From Hyphomicrobiaceae bacterium (GTDB lineage: Bacteria; Pseudomonadota; Alphaproteobacteria; Rhizobiales; Hyphomicrobiaceae), in assembly GCA_020638035.1 (NCBI GenBank), contig JACKJI010000004.1:1-64000 (forward strand): a stretch of DNA of 64,000 nucleotides. Reading direction: 5' to 3'. Shown piece by piece: positions 32,885 to 41,592 of the stretch. The notes below the pieces were generated by a model. The model was given only the letters and a program-made list of their open reading frames with translations, was not told the DNA's origin and ran no database searches. Every line of letters starts with the position of its first letter. The stretch's first letter is position 1. A program made the translations under genes and the position numbers.

Positions 32885-33769
32885 TCAGGCCTTCTCCATA
32901 TCGGCGATGGCCTCTGCGATTGCGACCGTGCGCTGTGCCATCACCATGTGCAGGCGCTCGACCATCTTGCCTTCGACGGTGATCACGCCCAGTTTCTCGT
33001 AACCGGGCTTGGCAAACTCTGCGATGATCTTGCGCGACCAGGCGACCTCTGCTTCGGATGGCGAGAACGTCTCATTGGCGATCGCCACCTGGCTCGGGTG
33101 AATCAGCGTCTTGCCGTCCATACCCAACGTGCGGCCGTGCTCAGCCTCGGCGCGGAAACCCACCTCGTCCTTGAAATCGTTGTAGACACCGTCGAGAACA
33201 TCGAGGCCATAGGCGCGGGCGGCGACGATGGTCATCGACAACCAGGGCACGACGGCGAAGCGATCCTTGTAGGCGCGGGCATGGCTTTCCTTGAGCAGGT
33301 CGTTCGTGCCCATCACCATGCAAGTCAAGCGGTGCTCACGCTCGATGCCAGCCATGGCGATCTCGCGGACGTTCAAGATCGACATGGGCGTTTCCATCAT
33401 CGCCCAGATCTTGGTTTTCTCGGGGGCATGGGCCGCGGTCAACACCTTTGCCGCTGAAATGATGTCGCCGGGCCTGCCGACTTTCGGCACGAGGATCGCG
33501 TCGGGCGCGGCCTTGGCGGCAGCGAACAAGTCCTCCGCTCCCCACGGCGTCTCCAGACCATTGACCCTTATGATGAGTTCACGCTTGCCGTAGCCACCGC
33601 TGGCAACCGCAGCGCAGACCTTTTCACGCGCGCCAACCTTGGCGTCGGGCGCCACCGCGTCCTCCAGGTCGAGTATGAGTGCGTCCGCGGCAATGGATTT
33701 CGCCTTCTCGAGGGCGCGCTCGTTGGAACCGGGCATGTAGAGAACACTGCGGCGCGGGCGAACCGTCAT
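32885..33769 (-). CDS. Malyl-CoA/beta-methylmalyl-CoA lyase or malyl-CoA thioesterase (HpcH/HpaI, CitE-like)
   Basis: The 294-residue TIM-barrel protein starts at the ATG at 33769 (MTVRPRRSVLYMPGSNERAL); the frame is open upstream to 33847. Motifs of the CitE-like branch are ADALILDLEDAVAPDAK, RVNGLETPWG, ILVPKVGRPGDI and MMETPMSILNVREIA, containing the Mg2+-binding Glu and Asp. Such enzymes cleave beta-methylmalyl-CoA to glyoxylate and propionyl-CoA, or malyl-CoA to glyoxylate and acetyl-CoA (Mcl1), or act as a malyl-CoA thioesterase (Mcl2). The opening segment looks more like the Mcl2 form. It is upstream of the mesaconyl-CoA hydratase gene and likely co-transcribed with it. Confidence 0.88.
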   Translation of the reverse strand: MTVRPRRSVLYMPGSNERALEKAKSIAADALILDLEDAVAPDAKVGAREKVCAAVASGGYGKRELIIRVNGLETPWGAEDLFAAAKAAPDAILVPKVGRPGDIISAAKVLTAAHAPEKTKIWAMMETPMSILNVREIAMAGIEREHRLTCMVMGTNDLLKESHARAYKDRFAVVPWLSMTIVAARAYGLDVLDGVYNDFKDEVGFRAEAEHGRTLGMDGKTLIHPSQVAIANETFSPSEAEVAWSRKIIAEFAKPGYEKLGVITVEGKMVERLHMVMAQRTVAIAEAIADMEKA

Positions 33770-33975
33770 CTTATTGGCACCTCTTGGCTTGGCGTGCGAC
33801 CGGATCGGCCGCGGGCGGAGCGGGCTTCTGATTTTGCGGCGCAACATTAATCGGCCGACCCTGAATTACAAGCCCACAAAGGTCGGGTTATGCTCATTGT
33901 CCGTAAGTTCGGCCGGCAAGGCTGGCGATGCGCCATTGCTGCCCTACAAGCTCCTCATGTCCCGGTGCCCCCTGT

Positions 33976-34803
33976 ATGCCCCGTATCCTCGCCATTTCCT
34001 CTTACGTCGCTTCCGGTCATGTCGGTCTTGCCGCGATCGTGCCCGCGCTGCAGGCCATGGGAAACGAAGTGATCGCCGTGCCGACCGTGGTGCTCTCCTG
34101 TCACTACGGCCACCGGCATGTCGGTGGCGTGGGGATCGACGCAGAGGGGCTCGACCGCATGCTAGACGCGCTTTGGCGCAACGGCGCGCTCGACGACATC
34201 GACGCGGTCATCACCGGATACATGCCGGACGCCGAGGTGGTGTCACGCGTTGCCATCGAACTCGATCGGATCGCCCAAACCGGCCGCGATATCCTTTATC
34301 TGTGCGACCCGGTACTGGGTGACGACCCGGGCGGGCTCTATGTGCCGGACGCCGTCGCCGGGGCAATCGGGGAGCGGCTCATTCCCTTTGCTGACATCGT
34401 GACGCCCAACCGCTTCGAATTGCAGTGGCTGACGGGAGAGCCCGTCGGCAATGCTCGGGAGGCTGATGTTGCCGCCGACGCGATTGGCGCTGACCTCGTT
34501 GCAGCAACGTCGATTCCCGCATCCGGAGATCGCCTCGCCAATGTCATGAGCGATGCGACGGAGGCCTGGCAGTTCCCGGGACCGAGGCTTGCAGGCGTCC
34601 CGCACGGAACAGGCGATCTGTTCGCGGCGCTGCTGCTCGGGCATCGCCTTGCCGGCAACGACAATGCTCAATCGGTCGCTCGCGCAGCGGCCGGCATCTC
34701 CCATGTCATCGCCAACAGCATCGGGCAGGCCGAACTCGCACTGAGCAGCAGTCTCGCCGGTGCGGTCAGTGCCTTGCCGGCGGCGGCCGAGCCCGTTGCG
34801 TGA
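33976..34803 (+). CDS. Pyridoxal kinase PdxY-like
   Basis: The protein (275 residues from the ATG at 33976) is a ribokinase-fold vitamin kinase. It has ISSYVASGHVGLAAIVPAL at the N-terminus, the T-P-N-x-x-E motif (DIVTPNRFELQWLTG), and the anion-hole/catalytic-base motif GTGDLFAALLLG. These fit the PdxY/PdxK group, which phosphorylates pyridoxal to pyridoxal 5'-phosphate. The exact vitamer preference cannot be read. It is divergent from the lyase gene and followed 117 nt later by nhaA on the same strand. Confidence 0.88.
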   Translation: MPRILAISSYVASGHVGLAAIVPALQAMGNEVIAVPTVVLSCHYGHRHVGGVGIDAEGLDRMLDALWRNGALDDIDAVITGYMPDAEVVSRVAIELDRIAQTGRDILYLCDPVLGDDPGGLYVPDAVAGAIGERLIPFADIVTPNRFELQWLTGEPVGNAREADVAADAIGADLVAATSIPASGDRLANVMSDATEAWQFPGPRLAGVPHGTGDLFAALLLGHRLAGNDNAQSVARAAAGISHVIANSIGQAELALSSSLAGAVSALPAAAEPVA

Positions 34804-34920
34804 ACGGAAAATCCCACCGGCATTGACGCGACGGTAACGTGTCGCCAAATACGACAATGTTTGGAGACCACTTCATTTCCGTGTGCGGACTGTACCGCTC
34901 AGCCCGGAGGTTTCGTCATC

Positions 34921-36117
34921 ATGAAAGAACGGCTGAAGGGAGCACTCGGCTTCATCCAGCACGAGGCGGCGGCAGGCGTGTTGCTTCTGCTGGCGGCAAT
35001 CGCCGCACTCGCGCTCGAAAATTCGCCGTGGCGCTGGATCTACGACGCGCTTCTGGAAACGCGCGTCACGGTCGGCATTGGGGCGCTACTACTCTACAAG
35101 CCGCTGCTGTTGTGGATCAACGACGGCCTGATGGCGATTTTCTTCTTCCTCGTCGGCCTGGAAATCAAACGCGAATTGTTGGCGGGCGAGCTGTCGTCAA
35201 TTCGCCGCGCCGCGTTGCCGGCGATGGCTGCTGTCGGCGGCATGGCCGTGCCGGCGCTCATCTACATGGCAATCAACTTCTCCGATCCTGTGACGCGCGC
35301 CGGCTGGGCGATCCCTGCGGCAACCGACATTGCTTTCGCAGTCGGCGTGCTGGCGCTGCTGGGGCCGCGCATTCCGCCATCGCTGAAGATCTTCCTGCTG
35401 GCGCTGGCCATCATCGACGACCTCGGTGCCATCATCATCATCGCGCTGTTCTACACCGCTGACCTGTCGCTTCCTGCACTTTATCTGGCGAGCGCCGGCA
35501 TTCTCGTGCTCCTTGCGCTCAACCGGTTGCATGTCACATCGACGGCACCCTATGTGCTGGTCGGCATCTTCATTTGGGTGTGCGTACTCAAGTCCGGCGT
35601 GCACGCGACGCTTGCCGGCGTGGTGACGGCACTTGCCGTTCCGCTCTACAGCGCGGGCAGTCGCGAGGCCGAAGAGGGTCCGCTTGTACACCTGGAGCAC
35701 AGCCTGCATCCCTGGGTAACGTATGCGATCCTGCCGCTGTTTGCTTTCGCCAACGCAGGTGTCTCACTCGCCGGGTTGTCGATTGAAAAAGTCCTCGGGC
35801 CAATACCGCTTGGCATCGCGCTCGGCCTGTTCCTGGGCAAGCCACTAGGCATCGCAGGATTCACATGGCTCGCACTGAGATCGGGCATCGGCGAGCGGCC
35901 GGAAGGCGCCACGTGGCCGGGCCTCGTCGGTGTCGCGTGCCTCGGCGGCATCGGCTTCACGATGAGCTTGTTCATCGGCGGTCTCGCGTTCCCCGACCCG
36001 GCGTATGCTGCCGATATCCGTATCGGCGTGCTCGGTGGCTCGATCCTGTCGGCCACGATCGGGTTCCTCTTGCTCGCCTGGGCTTTTGCCGGCAAGAAGC
36101 TGCCGCAGCCCGGCTGA
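34921..36117 (+). CDS. nhaA: Na+/H+ antiporter NhaA
   Basis: NhaA exports Na+ in exchange for 2 H+. I start it at the ATG at 34921 (MKERLKGALGFIQHEAAAG), 10 nt after a GGAGG; the frame is open to 34861. The 398 residues include about twelve helices. The ion-binding pair is in LALAIIDDLGAIIIIALFYT, the crossing-helix segment is AIPAATDIAFAVGVLALLG, and the pH-sensing/funnel part includes LVGLEIKRELLAGEL. The order of segments is normal. Carbonic anhydrase follows 89 nt later, with its own ribosome binding site. Confidence 0.97.
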   Translation: MKERLKGALGFIQHEAAAGVLLLLAAIAALALENSPWRWIYDALLETRVTVGIGALLLYKPLLLWINDGLMAIFFFLVGLEIKRELLAGELSSIRRAALPAMAAVGGMAVPALIYMAINFSDPVTRAGWAIPAATDIAFAVGVLALLGPRIPPSLKIFLLALAIIDDLGAIIIIALFYTADLSLPALYLASAGILVLLALNRLHVTSTAPYVLVGIFIWVCVLKSGVHATLAGVVTALAVPLYSAGSREAEEGPLVHLEHSLHPWVTYAILPLFAFANAGVSLAGLSIEKVLGPIPLGIALGLFLGKPLGIAGFTWLALRSGIGERPEGATWPGLVGVACLGGIGFTMSLFIGGLAFPDPAYAADIRIGVLGGSILSATIGFLLLAWAFAGKKLPQPG

Positions 36118-36206
36118 ACTCGCACGTGGCCTAGCGACGCTTCGTTGGCCCGTGCCAAGATGCAAGCTGAACAAGAACGGACGAAACCCGCATTCAGGAG
36201 CCGCAC

Positions 36207-36845
36207 ATGACCCAATTCCCAGAGCATCTCACCGATCGCTATCACCGGTTCAAGTTCCGGCATTTCACGCCCAACATGGACCGCTACGAGGAGCTGGCAA
36301 CCTTCGGACAGAGCCCGGATGTGATGCTGGTGTCGTGCTGCGACAGCCGCGTCGACCCCGAGACAATCTTCTCGGCGATGCCGGGAGAGCTGTTCGTCAT
36401 GCGCAATGTCGCCAACCTGGTGCCGCCCTACGAGACGGACGGCAAGTTCCATGGCGTATCCGCGGCGCTTGAGTTCGCACTGCTCAATCTGCGCGTGAAG
36501 CACGTCGTGGTGATGGGCCATGCGGGCTGTGGCGGCGTCAAGGCCGCGCTCGAGCAGACCGCGGCAAAGCAGACCGAGGCGCTGTTCATCTCCAAGTGGA
36601 TGTCGATGCTGGATGATGCACGGCTTTCCGTGTTGTCAGCGCACCAAGGCTTTTCAGCTTCCGAGCGGCTTAGATTGCTGGAGCTTGAAGGTATTAAAAC
36701 GTCGCTGAAAAACCTGCGCACATTTCCATGCATCCAGGCGCTTGAGGCGAAAGGCAAGGTCAACCTGCACGGCGCCTATTTCGATATCGCGAAAGGGACG
36801 CTGTCAGTGCTCAACCAGCTGACCGGAGAGTTCTACGAGATCTGA
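36207..36845 (+). CDS. Beta-class carbonic anhydrase
   Basis: The 212-residue enzyme interconverts CO2 and bicarbonate. The zinc ligands are Cys45 (SCCDSRVDP), His105 and Cys108 (MGHAGCGGVKAA); Asp46 and Arg48 form the usual dyad. GELFVMRNVANLVPPYE is the family segment in between. The sequence CAGGAGCCGCAC gives a good ribosome binding site before the ATG. Together with nhaA it could contribute to pH and bicarbonate balance, though shared transcription is not shown. Confidence 0.96.
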   Translation: MTQFPEHLTDRYHRFKFRHFTPNMDRYEELATFGQSPDVMLVSCCDSRVDPETIFSAMPGELFVMRNVANLVPPYETDGKFHGVSAALEFALLNLRVKHVVVMGHAGCGGVKAALEQTAAKQTEALFISKWMSMLDDARLSVLSAHQGFSASERLRLLELEGIKTSLKNLRTFPCIQALEAKGKVNLHGAYFDIAKGTLSVLNQLTGEFYEI

Positions 36846-36968
36846 AGGGCTGCGTAGCGTGGCTGCAGGTTGGCGGCATTTCAAGCTGTGCTGACAGCAA
36901 GGTCACCTGCAAACTTGGCGAGTGCCCGGGAAGCAGGCTTTCCATTCCCGGCACTCGGGATCCGGACC

Positions 36969-37505
36969 CTATTGGAGAACCTCTCGCCCTGACGACACGA
37001 TTTCTGCGATGTGGTTGGCGTGGAAACAGAGCCGCTTTCCGCGCAGCGATTCACAAGATGGGTTGGCTGTTTCAAATACGTCGCCGGAAAACACGTCTCC
37101 CAGTCGATCGGTGGCGATCCTAGCCCAGACATCCGTGGCAGCGCTGTCTCGTTCGAAGATCACCGCCAAGCGCACGATCGCGCCTTCAGTGATCTGGCGC
37201 TTGCTGCCCAACGTCGGCAAAGGAGTTGCGGGCGGCAACTCAATCGCCTGCCAGGCAAGGTCGGCCAATTCAAATCCGTCGGCTTCAAAAGTCGGAAATT
37301 TGGCGTTCTGGGGCAGTGAAATGTACTGCATTGCGTAGCTTTTTTGGGTCTTCGTTAGAGCTTTATCGACTTGCCGCGCGGCTTCCTGGCGCTTCCTTTC
37401 CTTCGCTTTCTCTTCCCGCCACTCCTTTCTTAAACCAAAAAAAACGATGATCAGTACGCCCGTTATCCATGCGACATTGAACAGGATTTCAGCATCAAAA
37501 ACCAT
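36969..37505 (-). CDS. Single-helix membrane protein with DUF2314-like tail, unknown
   Basis: The ATG at 37505 gives 178 residues (MVFDAEILFN); an earlier ATG at 37526 would overlap the upstream gene. One membrane helix is at about 7-24, followed by a very basic coiled segment (RKEWREEKAKERKRQEAARQ). The C-terminal half (FELADLAWQAIELP, then GAIVRLAVIFERD, VWARIATDRLGDVFSGDVFE and LCFHANHIAEIV) resembles the small beta-barrel of DUF2314-type proteins, where an enzyme-like role is unproven. It follows the next gene upstream by 5 nt, so the two are an operon. Base composition here is visibly less GC-rich than in neighbouring genes. Confidence 0.68.
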   Translation of the reverse strand: MVFDAEILFNVAWITGVLIIVFFGLRKEWREEKAKERKRQEAARQVDKALTKTQKSYAMQYISLPQNAKFPTFEADGFELADLAWQAIELPPATPLPTLGSKRQITEGAIVRLAVIFERDSAATDVWARIATDRLGDVFSGDVFETANPSCESLRGKRLCFHANHIAEIVSSGREVLQ

Positions 37506-37510
37506 GATCC

Positions 37511-38338
37511 CTATGCCGCCGCCCAAAGCACAACAAAGATCGCAGCCGCAATGAGAAGTTCGAGCATCGAATGGCGGTAGTCATCGACGAGATACCGCCA
37601 TTTGGTCTTCAAGAGCGTGTTGTTCAGATACTGGTCCACCGCACGCCACTGCCAGGCATTCTTGTCCGCCTCCCGGGTGATCGCCCTGTGCAGATCGTGT
37701 AGTTTCAGACGGCTCTCGGTGGACAGGTGTGGCCCGCCAACTCCCTTGATTGCTTTTCGCATGATCTGAAATGGATCGTGGCCATTGGATTTGCAGAACA
37801 TGTGAATCGCCGCGAGTTCGATCCGAGTGGGTGAGGGATGCAATGCCAAGAGCTTGCCGGCTGCAATCAACTCGTCACGCTTTATCATGCGGGCGGCGAG
37901 ACTTCGACGCAGGTGCATGTTGTCCGGATAGGCACAAAGCAATCCGTGCAGGCGGTCATCGGCACTTGCCTCACGCTCTTCTTCCAGGTCTTTCGTGATC
38001 CGGCTTTCAACTTTGCGGATGTGATTGCGTTCGGCAACGTGTGCGAACCAATCCCGTTTGAACAGCAGCGCGAAGAGTGCAAATCCATATATCCCGAACA
38101 GGATAATGCCTTTGAACAATCCGCCCCAGAGCATCATGACCACCCCGACGAAGCCAACCACGCTTTCGTCGTAGGTTCGAAAGATCCAGTATCCAACCGC
38201 TAGAAAGAACGCAGCTGTCAGTGCGTGTTCAAACAGCGGAGATAGAAGGTCCGCACCCCTGATACCTTTTGTCGGATTTGCAAGGCTCGACTGTGTGCGC
38301 CGGATTGCTTCGGAAAGCTGTTGGTCATTCTTGCCCAT
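37511..38338 (-). CDS. Membrane protein of unknown function, paired with the DUF2314-like gene
   Basis: The 275-residue protein has a polar N-terminal 30 residues, two hydrophobic helices (ALTAAFFLAVGYWIFRTY and LWGGLFKGIILFGIYGFALF), a third near the C-terminus (LLIAAAIFVVLWAAA), and a soluble helical middle part with short leucine-rich repeats (about 125-225) that could be TPR- or SEL1-like. I recognise no family. The C-terminal helix ends the protein. It is translated just before the smaller membrane protein (5 nt gap), so they may act together. The region is less GC-rich than the flanking nhaA and ccm genes, which may mean acquisition by transfer. Confidence 0.65.
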   Translation of the reverse strand: MGKNDQQLSEAIRRTQSSLANPTKGIRGADLLSPLFEHALTAAFFLAVGYWIFRTYDESVVGFVGVVMMLWGGLFKGIILFGIYGFALFALLFKRDWFAHVAERNHIRKVESRITKDLEEEREASADDRLHGLLCAYPDNMHLRRSLAARMIKRDELIAAGKLLALHPSPTRIELAAIHMFCKSNGHDPFQIMRKAIKGVGGPHLSTESRLKLHDLHRAITREADKNAWQWRAVDQYLNNTLLKTKWRYLVDDYRHSMLELLIAAAIFVVLWAAA

Positions 38339-38469
38339 TCAAGCAATCACCCCGCACATCCTCCTGGAAATGCAGACACTCACTTTTGTCCGTCAGCGCC
38401 AAACGGCCTTGGCCAGCGCTGCGGCGGGCGTAGCGGTGCTCGAACCCTTCCCTGACATGTAGGCGGAGG

Positions 38470-39174
38470 CTAGGGTTTGACGGTGGCGGGCGTAGCGCTC
38501 CCGGCCTTGCGCGCCTGTTCGATCGCCGGAATGACCTTGTCTTCGAGCGATTCCTTGGAAATCGGGCCGACGTGCTTGTAGGCGATGCGGCCCGTACCAT
38601 CGACGACGAAGGTCTCGGGCATGCCGTAGACGCCCCACTCGATGGCGCCGCGGCCCTGTGGGTCGACGCCGACGGCGCGATAGGGATTGCCGTAGCGGCC
38701 GATGAAGCGGCGGGCGGCGTCCGGCTCGTCCTTGTAGTTGACGCCGAGGACCGGTGCACCGGTGCGGCGCGCCAGCTCAATCAGCATCGGATGCTCCTGC
38801 ACGCAGGGGATGCACCATGAGGCCCAGAAATTGACGACATGGGTCTCGCCGTTGGCCAGCTCCGACGCTTTGAAGCCGGGGACGGGCCGACCCGCCTCAT
38901 TCAATCCCTCGAGGGCGGCGAAATCGACGCTGGGTGCGGGGCGCCCGATCAGCGCGGACGGCAGCTTTGACGGGTCGCCGGAGAACAGCGCAAATGCAAA
39001 CATGACCGCCAGCCCGAAGAACATGGCAAACGGCAGCACGAACCAGCCAGAGCGGCGGCGGCCATCGTTGTCGACGGTTGCGGCGGGCGGCGTTCCATCC
39101 CGCTGTGCGGCACTCATGGGATTTGCGTCCTTCTCGTTCTTGTTATCGGGCCTGTTTCCTAGCGGCTCGGCCAT
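38470..39174 (-). CDS. ccmG: Thiol:disulfide interchange protein CcmG/DsbE (cytochrome c maturation)
   Basis: CcmG keeps apocytochrome c haem-binding cysteines reduced in the periplasm. The frame allows starts at 39180, 39174 and 39117. I use 39174 because a GGGGA site lies about 8 nt upstream; the 39117 start (MSAAQRDG) would also place the single anchor helix (GWFVLPFAMFFGLAVMFAFA) near the N-terminus. The redox motif is WCIPC at 120-124 in NFWASWCIPCVQEH, and GMPETFVVDG with the cis-proline follows. It is the last gene of the ccmABCDG group on the minus strand, 18 nt after ccmD. Confidence 0.93.
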   Translation of the reverse strand: MAEPLGNRPDNKNEKDANPMSAAQRDGTPPAATVDNDGRRRSGWFVLPFAMFFGLAVMFAFALFSGDPSKLPSALIGRPAPSVDFAALEGLNEAGRPVPGFKASELANGETHVVNFWASWCIPCVQEHPMLIELARRTGAPVLGVNYKDEPDAARRFIGRYGNPYRAVGVDPQGRGAIEWGVYGMPETFVVDGTGRIAYKHVGPISKESLEDKVIPAIEQARKAGSATPATVKP

Positions 39175-39192
39175 GCGCATCGTCCCCGGGGG

Positions 39193-39354
39193 TCAGCGCT
39201 GCGGCCGGCGGCGTACTCCGCGGGCCTCGAGGTCTTCCAGCAACTGGCGCTGGCGCCGCCCGTCCCACAGGAGCCATGCGGCGAGCGCCAGCAGCACGAT
39301 CGCCACGGCGGCGTAGGATGCCCAAATGAAAGCGGCATGCGGGCCGAGTTCCAT
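39193..39354 (-). CDS. ccmD: Heme exporter protein D (CcmD)
   Basis: A 53-residue frame starts at the ATG at 39354 and ends in TGA at 39193-39195. It reads MELGPHAAFIWASYAAVAIV and continues with LLALAAWLLWDGRRQRQLLE in one membrane helix and a basic cytoplasmic tail. This is the CcmD pattern: a short periplasmic N-terminus, H-x-x-F-I-W-x-S-Y, one helix and a coiled basic tail. CcmD releases holo-CcmE from the CcmABC transporter. Its position between ccmC (19 nt gap) and ccmG (18 nt gap) is the expected one. Confidence 0.92.
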   Translation of the reverse strand: MELGPHAAFIWASYAAVAIVLLALAAWLLWDGRRQRQLLEDLEARGVRRRPQR

Positions 39355-39373
39355 ATGACTTGCTCCTTGTCCC

Positions 39374-40171
39374 TCAACCTGCCGTTGCGGAGGACGTATC
39401 GCGGCCCCGTGCTGCCTGCTCGACCTCGGCCATGCGCAATGCCTTCACGCGCCGTCGCAGCACCTCGTTGCGCATCGCCTTCATGTGCAAAGCGAAGAAC
39501 AACAGGGAGAAGCCAACCGCATTAACGACCAGCGGCACCAGGATCGAGGAATGGATCGCCGGGCCATCGATTTTCACGACGCTCGCCGGCTGATGCAGCG
39601 TGTTCCACCAGTCGACCGAGAACTTGATGATCGGCAGAATGACGACGCCAGCAAGGCCCAATACCGCCGTCTGTTTCGCTGCCAGCGTCTCGTCCTCCAG
39701 TGAGGACCGCAGCGCCATCAAACCCAGGTAGAGGAAGAACAGAATCAGCACCGAGGTGAGCCGCGCGTCCCAGACCCAATAGGTGCCCCACATTGGCTTG
39801 CCCCAGAGCGAGCCGGTGATCAGCGCCAGCAGTGTGAAGGCGGCACCGATCGGTGCCGCAGACTTGGCGGACACGTCAGCCAGCGGGTGGCGGAAAACGA
39901 GTAGGCCGAAGCTCGAGATCGCGATCATCAAGTAGCCCATCATCGCCAGCCAGGCAGAGGGCACGTGAATGAACATGATCTTGACGGTCTCACCCTGCTG
40001 GTAATCGGGCGGCGCGACGAAGAACGTCAGGTACAGGCCGTAGAGAACGACGGCGATGGCGGCAATGGTGAGCCAGGGCAGGATCTGGCCTGACAGCGCC
40101 ATGAAGCGCGTCGGATTGGCCAGTCGCTGGGTCCAGGTCTGCGTGGCGGCGTCGGTGGTCATGGCACTCAC
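39374..40171 (-). CDS. ccmC: Heme exporter protein CcmC
   Basis: CcmC loads heme on CcmE and is a member of the heme-handling protein family. The 265-residue protein has six helices and the tryptophan-rich signature WGTYWVWDARLTSVLILFF. Conserved histidines flank it, in FIHVPSAWLAMMGY and near WWNTLHQPASV. The first ATG is at 40171 (MSAMTTD), with a second at 40162. It is the third gene of the ccm group and follows ccmB by 81 nt, the widest gap in the cluster. Confidence 0.96.
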   Translation of the reverse strand: MSAMTTDAATQTWTQRLANPTRFMALSGQILPWLTIAAIAVVLYGLYLTFFVAPPDYQQGETVKIMFIHVPSAWLAMMGYLMIAISSFGLLVFRHPLADVSAKSAAPIGAAFTLLALITGSLWGKPMWGTYWVWDARLTSVLILFFLYLGLMALRSSLEDETLAAKQTAVLGLAGVVILPIIKFSVDWWNTLHQPASVVKIDGPAIHSSILVPLVVNAVGFSLLFFALHMKAMRNEVLRRRVKALRMAEVEQAARGRDTSSATAG

Positions 40172-40252
40172 TTAAGTCGTCCCGGGCAAAAGCGCAATTT
40201 TCCATACGTCGCAGCGGTCGCCCGAAGCGGGGAAGACCGTTAACGGCGGTGG

Positions 40253-40921
40253 CTACTGCATGTGCTGGCGCAAGGCCGCCGCGGCGGCAACCGGCCCCAG
40301 CACCAGCGAAACCAGCGAGATGGCGGTCAAAATCAGGAACGAGGCCTGGAAGCCGGCAGGCGACAGCAGCGCCGCGCTGATCGACGTGATGCCGAAGATC
40401 AGGGTCGGCACGTAGAAGGGCAGCACGAGAAGGGCCAGAAGAAGGCCGCCGCGGCGCGTCTTGAGCGTCAACGCGGCGCCGATCGCGCCGAGAAAGCTGA
40501 TCGCCGGGGTGCCGGCCAGCATGGTGGCGATCACCAGCGGATAGGCGCGGGCCTCCAGGTTCAAGAGAATGCCGAGGATGGGGGCCATCAGCGCCAGAGG
40601 AATGCCGGTGGAAATCCAGTGGGCGAGCGCCTTGGAGGCCGCAACGAGTTCCAGCGGCATGTGCCCTAGCGCCAAGACATCGAGGGAGCCATCGTCGTGG
40701 TCGGCCTCGAACAGGCGAGGCAGCGACAAGAGGGCTGCGAGGAGCAGCGCCACCCAAAGAATTCCCGGCGCAATGCGCGTCAGAAGATTGAGATCGGGAC
40801 CCAGTCCCAACGGCATCAGCGTGACGACGATCAGATAGAAACCGAGCGCTGTGCCCAGTGCCCCGCCCTCGCGCAGGGCAAGGAGCAGATCACGCTTCAA
40901 TAACGTGAGAAAACCGCTCAT
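40253..40921 (-). CDS. ccmB: Heme exporter protein CcmB
   Basis: CcmB is the six-helix permease of the CcmABCD transporter. The 222-residue product starts MSGFLTLLKRDLLLALREGG, continues with ALGFYLIVVTLMPLGLGPD, and has the family segments WVALLLAALLSLPRLFEADH and FLGAIGAALTLKTRRGG. It overlaps the ccmA end by 4 nt (ATGA), indicating translational coupling. Confidence 0.96.
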   Translation of the reverse strand: MSGFLTLLKRDLLLALREGGALGTALGFYLIVVTLMPLGLGPDLNLLTRIAPGILWVALLLAALLSLPRLFEADHDDGSLDVLALGHMPLELVAASKALAHWISTGIPLALMAPILGILLNLEARAYPLVIATMLAGTPAISFLGAIGAALTLKTRRGGLLLALLVLPFYVPTLIFGITSISAALLSPAGFQASFLILTAISLVSLVLGPVAAAAALRQHMQ

Positions 40922-41592
40922 GCCGGGCCCCCGCTGGTGCGTTCTTCAGCGGCGGCGTGCGGTGTAGGTCCGAGGCGAAGTTCACGCGCACTGGCGAGGC
41001 CGAGGGCCAAGTGAGTTGCAGCGACCACCAGCCCGCCGGCGGCAGCATGGGTCTCGATCACCCGTGCCAGCAGCGCGGTCGATTGCACATCGAGCGAAAC
41101 GGTCGGCTCGTCGAGGAGCCAGACGGGGCGTTCGGCAACCAGCAGCCGGGCCAGGCCGAGGCGGCGCTTCTGGCCGGCAGAAAGATAACCTGCGGGAATA
41201 TCGGCGAGCGGCTCAATCTCCAGCCGCTCCAGCGCGGCCCAGACGCGATCACGGGCCGCGGCATCATCAGCGGTGGTGCCGCCCAGATAGGCCTGCCAGA
41301 AGCGCAAGTTTTCCAGCACCGTCAAACTTGCCTTATCGGCGTTGAGATGACCGACGTAATGGCACGCCTCGCGGGGGTCGCGCTCCGGGTCCCAGCCTTT
41401 AAGGGTGATACTGCCCGAAACGGGGCTCAGATAGCCGGCAAGCGTCCGGATCAGGGTGGTCTTGCCGGCGCCATTGCGGCCGGTGAGCAGCCATACCTCG
41501 CCCGCAGCCACATCGAACGAAAGTTGATCGATGATACGACGGGCTCCGCGCGCGACGACGAGATCTCGAATTTCCAGCTGCACGGGGCTCAA
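40918..41592 (-). CDS. ccmA: Heme exporter ATP-binding protein CcmA
   Basis: CcmA is the ABC ATPase of the heme-handling transporter. Walker A is GRNGAGKTT at 38-46, the signature LSAGQKRRLGLARLL, and Walker B WLLDEPTVSLD. The frame starts with TTG at 41592 (MSPVQLEIRD, 224 residues); a GTG at 41583 three codons later (VQLEIRD) is the alternative. Neither has a strong ribosome binding site, although AAGGCGGA lies just before the TTG. First gene of ccmABCDG, divergent from acnA. CcmE, CcmF and CcmH genes are not in the window. Confidence 0.94.
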   Translation of the reverse strand: MSPVQLEIRDLVVARGARRIIDQLSFDVAAGEVWLLTGRNGAGKTTLIRTLAGYLSPVSGSITLKGWDPERDPREACHYVGHLNADKASLTVLENLRFWQAYLGGTTADDAAARDRVWAALERLEIEPLADIPAGYLSAGQKRRLGLARLLVAERPVWLLDEPTVSLDVQSTALLARVIETHAAAGGLVVAATHLALGLASARELRLGPTPHAAAEERTSGGPA

